A stretch of DNA of 64,000 nucleotides from NCBI GenBank assembly GCA_003508835.1, contig PUFA01000225.1, positions 1,178,001 through 1,242,000 of the forward strand, in the 5' to 3' direction. The number at the start of each line of letters is the position of its first letter. Positions within the stretch are counted from its first letter, which is position 1. The position numbers and the translations under genes are program-made. The notes beneath the pieces are model-generated. The model saw nothing but the letters and a program-made list of their open reading frames with translations. It was not told the DNA's origin and searched no databases. Below are positions 57,083 to 64,000 of the stretch, piece after piece. This stretch comes from Eonycteris spelaea (Eukaryota; Chordata; Mammalia; Chiroptera; Pteropodidae).

Positions 57083-57586
57083 TATTTTTAACAAAATGAC
57101 TTTCTGAGTTGATTATTCGTTTCCCTCCTCATATCTATTGAGGTAGTCCCTGTGTATTTTATTTTTATCCGTGCTCAGTGTGGGTATAAAAGTTCAGTTT
57201 TCCCAACAGTTATCATTAAAACTTGGCCTTTAACTATTTAGTGTGTGTCTGCATTAAAATATTTACAGCCTGAGTTAGGATAGATGGTGGAAAGCGGAGA
57301 CTGTAAAATGATTATTGATATAAAAAGGAATTAAGAGAGAACTGACTGGCTAGAAAAATTATTCACCATGTGAAATTTCTTTTTATTTTCCTTTTCAATT
57401 TTATTTACATTTAAAAAAGTTTTTAAAAATTTAATTGGTTTCTTTTATTCTTGCCCTTATAAAAAGCAACTTTTGCTAATTTCTGCTTTAGGCCCCATTT
57501 CTTCCTGTAGTTTTTGAGGTAAGAACCTGGAGAGTTCAGTTCAGTTAGCAGACGAAGTTAGGCCTTTTCAGAACTGAATCTATGTA

Positions 57587-57588
57587 TG

Positions 57589-57639
<51 letters not shown>
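57587..57639. repeat. (TATC)n microsatellite
   Basis: About 13 units of TATC, preceded by two TATG units. Directly visible. Confidence 0.95.
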
Positions 57640-58449
57640 GAAAGTAGGGTTAATAGGTGGCAAAACCAGTCAGGTCTGTTTTCTATCTCTAGGTAAAAAT
57701 AATGGGATAAAGTAACAAATTGTTCTGTGGGGGACAATACTTCACTAAGCCCGGTGAAATGTCACTTCAGATGGTGGGTTACCAAGAAGTGTTCAGTGTG
57801 GTTGGATGACAACCACTTAGGAGGACTGCTGTCTTCTCCTAAACCACTGGTTCGAAATACATCCCTGAAGCAGTAGTCACGTAGGCTGATAAGTTTGGGG
57901 AATGGGGCCATCCCCTCTTGGAGATTCAAAATGCGTATTAGGATATTAAAAACTCGAAGAAGTGCTTCAGTAAAAAAGCCTGTTTGTTTAATTTTCTAAC
58001 CTTTCTGACTATTGACACATTCTCTTTTGAGAGGCATAATGTCTATTTTGCAATCCCTTTGTCTGTTTTATAGATGCATCTAATGACAAACTAATACTCT
58101 AATACTGGGAAGTTTTCCAGGGTTGGCATTATCAGGTAGGAGATACTCATTAACAGGTGCAAGCTGTCACATTGATGTCGTTACAAAGCACTGCACTTAC
58201 TGGAATATGTCATGGAACTGAAGGGAGTCTATGGAGGTGACTTCATTTGGAATAACCTTAAAATAAGACTGTGTATTGAAAAGTGAACCAGGAAAGGTAG
58301 CTCCTAACGGGCAGGAAGCATTGGTGTCAAGGAGGTTGCTGGAACACCAGAGTTGATTTTCCGGTTCCGTGTGTTTTGAACACATTGCCGGTGACAGAAA
58401 CCTCTCTAGTTCAGGTCAGCCCCCGTGTTGCTAAACGCGGTGGTTAGTG

Positions 58450-59637
58450 TTCCGTTCTCGGTGGACGTGGCAGCAGCGCCCATTATTTCCTCCTTAGATG
58501 CTCTTCACTCACCTTACAGGAAACCATACTTTCTCCTGAACTACCTCCTACGTCTCTGGCTTCTCTCATTTACTCTGCTGTGTCCTGTTCTGTTTCCAGA
58601 CGTCTGGGTGTTGAAGAATCCCAGAGTTCATCCAATCTCTTTTTCAGGTGGTCTCATTCAGTTCCACGGTTCTGAATACTGTATTTATGTCACCACAGAA
58701 TTTGTATCTTCAGGCTTACCTTTACTTTGAAGCTCTAGACTTATCTCTACCAGCCTTGACAGCCAAAGATAACATCATAAAATGAACATGTCAGAAACAG
58801 GGCTCGAGGCCCCCCATTGTCTTCCAGTGTCAAATGGCTTCATCACATACCCAGTTACTCAAGGCAAGTGCTTTGAGGTCAGCCACGATTCCCATCCTTC
58901 TCTCACATCCCACACCAAATTCGTCGGCACGTCTGTCAGTGTGGCTTTTAAATACCACTTTACACCACGTTGCCCGAGCCACCATCTACATAGTTTATTG
59001 CCATTGTACCCTTGCTTGTGTCCCCATTGTTGCCCCATGTTTTCTCCATTCAACAACCAGAGTATCACTTTTAAGCATGCAAATCAGATCCAGTCCTTTG
59101 CCTGCTCACAACTCTCCTAATAACCTCGCATAACTAAACAACAACAACAACAAAAAAAAATCTGTATTCCTACCATGAATTGCGATCTGGCCCCAGCTTC
59201 CACTGCAACCTAACTCCTGATGCTCCCCCTCCCCGCTGCGCCTAAGCCACACTGGCCCGCCAGCTGGTCCTCAAATGCTATAGCGTATTCAGTCCTAAGG
59301 CCTCGCACTTGCCGTGTCCCCCATCTCGTGGACTTTCCCAGGCACTTGGATGGCTTGCTCCTGCATGTCATTTAGGTTTCTACACAAATGGTGCCTCCTT
59401 CGAAAGGCCCACATTCCCTCTTCCCACCCCCTTCTGTGCTTTATTTTTCTTAATGGCACTCAGTTCTCTCTCATCCTGTGGCATGTTATCTCTGTTTACT
59501 GTCTGCATGCCTTCAACTACAGTGTCATCTCTGTGAGGCAGGGACTTCTGTCTCATTTTCTGCTGTGTCTCTGCTCCTAAAGCAGTGCCTGGAGCACAGC
59601 AGGTGCTTAATAAATCACTTTAAATGAATAAATGAAT
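58450..59637 (+). repeat. L2 LINE 3' region
   Basis: About 1.2 kb with L2 wording in order: 'aggtcagccacgattcccat', 'atcagatccagtcctttgcc', 'cctccttcgaaaggcccaca', 'tgtgaggcagggacttctgt' and the L2 end 'gcaggtgcttaataaatcac' with 'gaataaatgaat'. No intact frame. Confidence 0.75.
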
Positions 59638-60429
59638 TTTCTAAAAGACCTTTATGTCACTATGTCTTCCTTTAGTGAATCTGGTGTGCCAGTGATGACG
59701 TAGATTCCTACGTCCAAGTAGTGGAGGGAAATCTAGGAACAGGGTGACTCTAGGGCTCTCTGAAATGTCAAAACCCTTTAAAGAAAGAGATCAGGAAGAA
59801 AGCCCTACTTGCTCTGTGTGACCGATTATGCAGTGTGGTATAAAAACATATCTGCCTTCCCTTACTCAGATTCTGTGTAAGAGGCAAGAGTGGTTCTCAG
59901 TCTTGGCTGTGAGTTTTGTTTCTATTAAAATATCAGCCATGTGAACCCATAGTGTGAGAGAGACTTTTCTTTGGGGAACATTTGGTCATTTGTTTTGGGG
60001 CTTAAATAAAAGGATCAGTTGTCCTTGATAATAGATAACACACTTATTCAATTTAAAATATTTTATTTTAGAAAAGGCACTCAGATTTGTTTCAATCTTG
60101 TTTTCTGTATTCACAAATTAATCATGGTCACCTTAGAAATAGCCATTGATTTTTCTTTCTAAATCTATATAAAGATGTTTTCTTAAAAAGCCACAAGAAA
60201 AATACAGCTGTTTTCTTCTTGCCCAGGTCAGTCACTCATTACAATTAGGGTGCACATTTAAGTTTGTCTGGCATCGAATACTTCTAAGTATTTACAGACA
60301 TAGTTAAAACTATACCCTTAGACCACCAGGTTTCAAAAAGTTTGGATCTGTTTGAATTACAATAAATATGTACCAAACATATGAATAGTTTCTAAGCTGC
60401 GTATAAGGAGGTTTTAAAAATAAAAATTG

Positions 60430-60672
60430 TTAATGTTTAGTAAGCAGTTTCTATGTCAGGCATATAATAATAGCTTTACACAAATTCACTTAATTCTTTC
60501 AGAATTCCTTTGAGGTAGGGTAAGGTTCTTTTTGCAACGTCACTTTACAGATTAGAAAAAGCATAGCTGGAAGAGCTTCAGTGATCTGCCCAGGACCACA
60601 GAGCTGGAAGGTGAGGCCAGAGTTTGAACCTGGTCTCTCAGCAGCCAGATTCTCATCACCACACCATGCTGC
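60430..60672 (-). repeat. MIR SINE, antisense
   Basis: Reverse-complement MIR order: 'tctatgtcaggcatataat', 'ctttacagattagaaaaagc', 'caggaccacagagctggaag' and 'gccagagtttgaacctggtc'. It may lie within the MFSD4A 3'UTR or just beyond it. Confidence 0.75.
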
Positions 60673-61047
60673 TGGCGGATGGCGCTGGCTTACGTGACAA
60701 TGCCTCCAGTTCCAGGATAAACCTTTTAATATCAGGCATGTGAACCACACCGCTTGGACAGGTTACTGAGTATCATGATCCCCTCTGAAACATGTACAGT
60801 TGTATATACACAGAGAAGTGTAGGTAGACTAATGTACAAAGCCCACTAATAGCCATTTCACAACTTACAGAAGTCTCGGTCCGCCTACCTCTTTCCAGGC
60901 TGCTGAGTTTGCCTTTCTCTGTTTTACCACAGGATTTGTCCTGGACAGGAGCCGTTGCTCCTTGCCAGACAGGCGCTGCTTTCAATGCACTGTGCAGCTT
61001 GAAGTGCTCGGCAGAGCCATTTTTGTTAAAGAACTTGACGTGGTATA

Positions 61048-61192
61048 CAGGCATACCTCGTTTTATTGCGACTCACTTTATTGCATTTCACAGATGCTGT
61101 ATTTTTTACAAATTGAAAGGGTGAAAAAGGTTACAACTCGCTTTATTGCAGTGGTCAGGAACTGCACCCGCAATATCCTCGAGGTATGCCGG
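61048..61192. mobile_element. Small Tigger-like (Tc1/mariner) MITE
   Basis: 145-bp element with terminal inverted repeats CAGGCATACCTCG (left) and CGAGGTATGCCGG (right), 12 of 13 positions paired. TA target duplications flank it (61046-61047, 61193-61194). The inner sequence 'ttttattgcgactcacttta' is typical of this mammalian family. It is non-autonomous. Confidence 0.8.
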
Positions 61193-62333
61193 TAAAGAGC
61201 TTTTTCTCTATAGAAGATGTAAAGTTCAAATTAGTTATTTTTGAGAAGTTCGTAGTGCTGTTTCTACACCTTTTGTAAGCTAGTCAATATTAGTGAAGAA
61301 AAATAGAACATTCATCCCATTTTCCCAGGCACCTTCTTGACCAATTAGCGTTGATTACTAGCAGTGGTGTGCTGGTGAATGTTTAACAACCGGCTCTTCG
61401 TGGGGGCGGGGGGGGGGGTGGTGGTGGAGAAAACATGGTTTGGAGCTTTGTTGCCAGTTTCCATGGTAAATACTCCCACCGTGGCTGATCGATCTATCGC
61501 TGAAAGTGGAGTTGTGAAGAGATGCACAGGAGCATCCTTTATGGTATTTCCCCCACACAGACACGACAGTTATAAACCACCTCAAGAGCACAGATGCAGA
61601 AAAATTAGGAAGTGATGAGTGTTGAGTAACTATTACCTTTGTTTGAAATATAATTTAATTTTAGGTTTCTGGAATTTAATTTTATTAAGGGCTGCATCTA
61701 ACAACCAGCTTTCAAAATGAAATTTTAACAATCAGCTTTTATGAGCTAGTTCCGCATATCTCTGAATTAGTGTCCCAAAGATAGTAACTGTTTTGGATTG
61801 TGAATGAACTAATGATAGCAGCAAGAATTTGAGGGGCTTTGGACTATTAATAAGTAAAAAGCACATAAATCCTGTGAGCATGCCATGAATAACTGGGGGT
61901 TTGTTTTGATCAATTAAAATATATCGACATATTTCAATGATCATCAAGCTTTATAATTTCAACCTATTTTTTCAAACTTCAACTAAGAGTAATCTTCAAA
62001 CCCAGGATGTGATCCATGCAGAGAGGGGCCAGTGGAGTGAAGCAGATGGCTGTCTTCTTCCTTCCCATCTCGGTATTCTGGACAGCTCTTACCCAAAGTC
62101 GGAATCAGGAATGAGGAAAGTAACTTGAATAGCCAGGTAAACTAACAATTTGCCCAGGGAGGACCCAGGTAACAGAACTCAATTCAGTTTCTTCTATGCA
62201 AATATTTAGTGGAGAAGATCTGAACCCAGGTGCTGAGAGGTTTGACTCCACCGCCACCCCAGCTTTCTTCCACGCTTTGGTCTCTGCTGGTGCTCAAGAG
62301 GCTGGATGTCTTCGCCTGCCTCCTTCACCAGTT

Positions 62334-62389
62334 TTACCTCTGGTAGCACTCCGAGTTTTCCATTCCAAGTGGTTTGTCCTGGATAGGAA
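62334..62389 (-). CDS. MFSD4A: MFSD4A last coding exon
   Basis: The acceptor on the - strand is a run of about 20 T followed by CTGTTTTAG. Fifty-six coding bases complete the split Val codon and read PIQDKPLGMENSECYQR, with stop TAA at 62336-62334. The 3'UTR continues to lower coordinates. Confidence 0.9.
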
Positions 62390-63642
62390 CTAAAACAGAA
62401 AAAAAAAAAAAAAAAAAGCAGGCAGCATGTTCCAGCAGCTCTGATTAAGTTGCAGCAATGATTTTTTCTGAGAGCTGACCCAGGCTTTTGTTTCCCTGCC
62501 TTTCTATGGCTCCTCAGGGAGCCAAGTGAAAAGTCAGACCTACTAGTTCTGGCAAACTTGGTGGAGGCCGTTTGTTGAGCCTAGTGTCTCAGGCTTGGGG
62601 AATATGTATTTCTTTTTGTCTCCTAGGAATAGGGAACTCATTAAGTGTTACTTATTTGATATTCAGCAAATATTTCTTGAATGTGTAGCCTAAATGAAGG
62701 CTCCGTGCCGAGGGCTGGGCTAGACAGCAACCGGCACCTGCCACCTCGAGAAGCGAGACTGTAGATAGTGTTGATCTTCTGGGGCTTCTAACTGATTGTG
62801 TAAAGGGAGCACATATCCACCTGCTGAGAGAGAGGGCCGTGGGTGCCTGTCCCTCCAGTCATTACTTTCTATAGAGAGGACGAGGGCTGTGCCTGGGCGC
62901 CTTTTCTTAAGCACTGGCTGTTTGCACAGCTGATACAGTCACGGGGACTTTGAGAGTTCTGGGCAGAAAGGCAGGGGAGGGCTGAGGATAATGAAAATAG
63001 CTTTGGGACTCCCCCTGTCTAGGGTCTCCAGGACGAGACTATTCTTAGGTAGCGTCTCTACCCTGAAGGAGCTTTTCTTTGCCTGAAGGAATTTTTTTTT
63101 TTTTTTAAAGAAAGATTTGGACTAGAGTCAAAATGCTAAGCTGCAAAGAGATGGCCAATTAGGCTGCTGGGCCAGGTTCCAGCCAGGGAGGCAGGCTCTG
63201 CCTTTCAGCGCCCTGCCCAGGCTGGAAAGAGTCTTGGCCCTTGGTTCCTTGGCATGGTGGGATGCAGGAAGCCAAGTTCACATCCATGTCCCTCTCCTGA
63301 TAGAGAAACCATGAGTCAGCCTATCCCGGTCCCTCCTGCCCTAACAGCACAGCACAATCGCACGGCAAAGCAGGAAGAGGGGAAAGGAAGCTGTAGAAAA
63401 ATAAACATTTCCTTGCATTCTACTAGGAATAGAACAGCATTGATGGTGTGTTAAGATCCATGGCATCTCCCACAGCCACCCCCTGCTCTGTTTTCCTCCT
63501 GTGTAGAAACAGATTCTTTACCTGATGAGCATCCAGGGTGCATCCTGTGGAAAAACAGGAGCAAGATGTAGAAGGTAAAAGCCAAGCAACCAAAGATCAC
63601 GCCACAGACCAGGAAACTGTAGCTGCCCTGAGCCTGGAATAT
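62334..63642 (-). CDS. MFSD4A: MFSD4A, last two exons (partial gene, 3' end in window)
   Basis: Two - strand exons, 63642-63522 and 62389-62334, join to encode the C-terminal end of a major facilitator superfamily protein. The penultimate exon reads IFQAQGSYSFLVCGVIFGCL then AFTFYILLLFFHRMHPGCSS, which is a final membrane helix followed by a basic end. The last exon reads (S)VPIQDKPLGMENSECYQR and stop. This matches human MFSD4A (ending MENSECYQR) as I recall it. The acceptors (CCCCTTTGGCAG and a long T-run ending TTTTAG) and donor (GTAAAG) are sound. The upstream exons lie beyond the right edge of the window. In human the gene also lies tail to tail with ELK4. It encodes a multi-spanning membrane protein whose substrate is not well established. 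Confidence 0.9.
63522..63642 (-). CDS. MFSD4A: MFSD4A penultimate exon
   Basis: 121 bases, with acceptor TTTGGCAG and donor GTAAAG on the - strand. It encodes 40 residues plus one base and includes a strongly hydrophobic helix (FLVCGVIFGCLAFTFYILLL). Confidence 0.92.
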
Positions 63643-63980
63643 CTGCCAAAGGGGAAAACACAGAGACGCAGGCCATCAAAACCTCCCGTGAAGATGCGCT
63701 GGTGGGAGCAGCCTTCTCGGGCCCTCGGCAGATGTTCCCGTCAAGCTGAGGACCGATATACCGATAGATAGAAACATGGGTAGGAAGGGCGTCTTGGCCT
63801 CATTGCAAAGTTATGTTTCTGGGGGAGGCAGAAATCCCGCTCTAAGGCAGGGGGCTTGGTGACCCCAGCAGTCCCTTTGAGTTCTATGTCTGGAACCTTC
63901 GGAAAAACTTCCCTATCTTCCTTAAAACTCCAGGCATACTAGGTGTTTCTCTACCCACAAAGCCTGACCAGAACCTTGGA

Positions 63981-64000
63981 AAGGACACACACACACACAC
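63981..64000. repeat. (CA)n microsatellite, cut by window edge
   Basis: AC/CA dinucleotides up to the last base. The full length is not visible. Confidence 0.85.

Larger units (their letters stand above)
49231..57105 (+). other. ELK4: ELK4 3'UTR (long, end uncertain)
   Basis: AT-rich, almost repeat-free sequence downstream of the ELK4 stop with no gene-like frame. The human transcript is also known to have a very long 3'UTR. Candidate ends are an AATAAA at 54683-54688 and another at 57077-57082, after which microsatellite and repeat sequence begins. No transcript evidence is available, so the end is inferred. Confidence 0.55.
57106..62333. other. ELK4-MFSD4A convergent intergenic region and MFSD4A 3'UTR
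   Basis: No open frame here looks like a gene. It holds a TATC microsatellite, a long L2 fragment, a MIR and a small Tigger-like element. The part next to 62333 is the 3'UTR of MFSD4A on the - strand. Its end could not be fixed. Confidence 0.55.

Noticed and set aside
58425..59580. Several 75-112 codon frames on the + strand
   Set aside because: They fall within the L2 LINE 3' region and do not match a protein family.
60909..61195. Overlapping + strand frames of 71 and 77 codons
   Set aside because: Partly inside the Tigger-like MITE, with no family resemblance.
63538..63771. 77-codon + strand frame at the right edge
   Set aside because: It is the shadow of the MFSD4A penultimate exon, which is clearly coded on the - strand.
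1..64000. CRISPR arrays, operons, prokaryotic mobile systems
   Set aside because: The sequence is vertebrate genomic DNA. No array of direct repeats with unique spacers and no prokaryotic gene was seen.

Overview
This is a mammalian nuclear DNA window: spliced genes with GT-AG introns, CpG-island promoters, and ancient LINE, MIR, hAT and MaLR repeats. No Alu, canid or bovid SINE was recognised. Two repeat signals point to a bat, possibly a fruit bat. One is L1 3' ends of a sequence type I associate with Chiroptera. The other is a poly-A-tailed, 5S-rRNA-derived retroposon, and 5S-derived SINEs are known from fruit bats. The species call is an inference, not a certainty. Gene content and order match the human 1q32 interval MFSD4A / ELK4 / SLC45A3, shown here in the orientation where SLC45A3 and ELK4 lie on the + strand.

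Layout. 1-4150 is upstream flank with no recognised gene. At about 4150-4870 a CpG island carries a TTTAAAA box and a probable non-coding exon 1 of SLC45A3, with its donor at 4376. A 12.4 kb intron leads to exon 2 (16794). The four coding exons (17017-17188, 17981-18766, 19443-19708, 21964-22401) splice to exactly 553 codons plus stop. The 3'UTR ends just after an ATTAAA at 23703. The SLC45A3-ELK4 intergenic stretch (about 23.7-38.5 kb) holds L1, L2, MIR and LTR repeats and several CTCF-like motifs. A second CpG island (about 38.47-39.26 kb) holds the ELK4 promoter and non-coding exon 1. ELK4 coding exons (44336-44542, 45618-46487, 47304-47420, 49132-49230) splice to 430 codons plus stop and are followed by a long AT-rich 3'UTR. 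At the right edge, on the - strand, are the last two exons of MFSD4A (63522-63642 and 62334-62389), tail to tail with ELK4.

How the parts relate. SLC45A3 (prostein) is an MFS sugar transporter-like membrane protein. ELK4 (SAP-1) is a ternary-complex ETS factor that works with SRF downstream of MAP kinases. MFSD4A is another MFS membrane protein. They are not an operon. The SLC45A3-ELK4 tandem is, however, the arrangement that in human yields the read-through spliced transcript SLC45A3-ELK4. The splice sites and reading phases needed for both the non-coding (e1-e2) and in-frame (e4-e2) forms are present here. No new multi-gene system was found. The most interesting signals are the conserved read-through geometry, an intron-3 read-through ELK4 isoform, the 5S-derived retroposon in ELK4 intron 1, and a 38-bp near-duplicate shared by the SLC45A3 3'UTR and the downstream flank.
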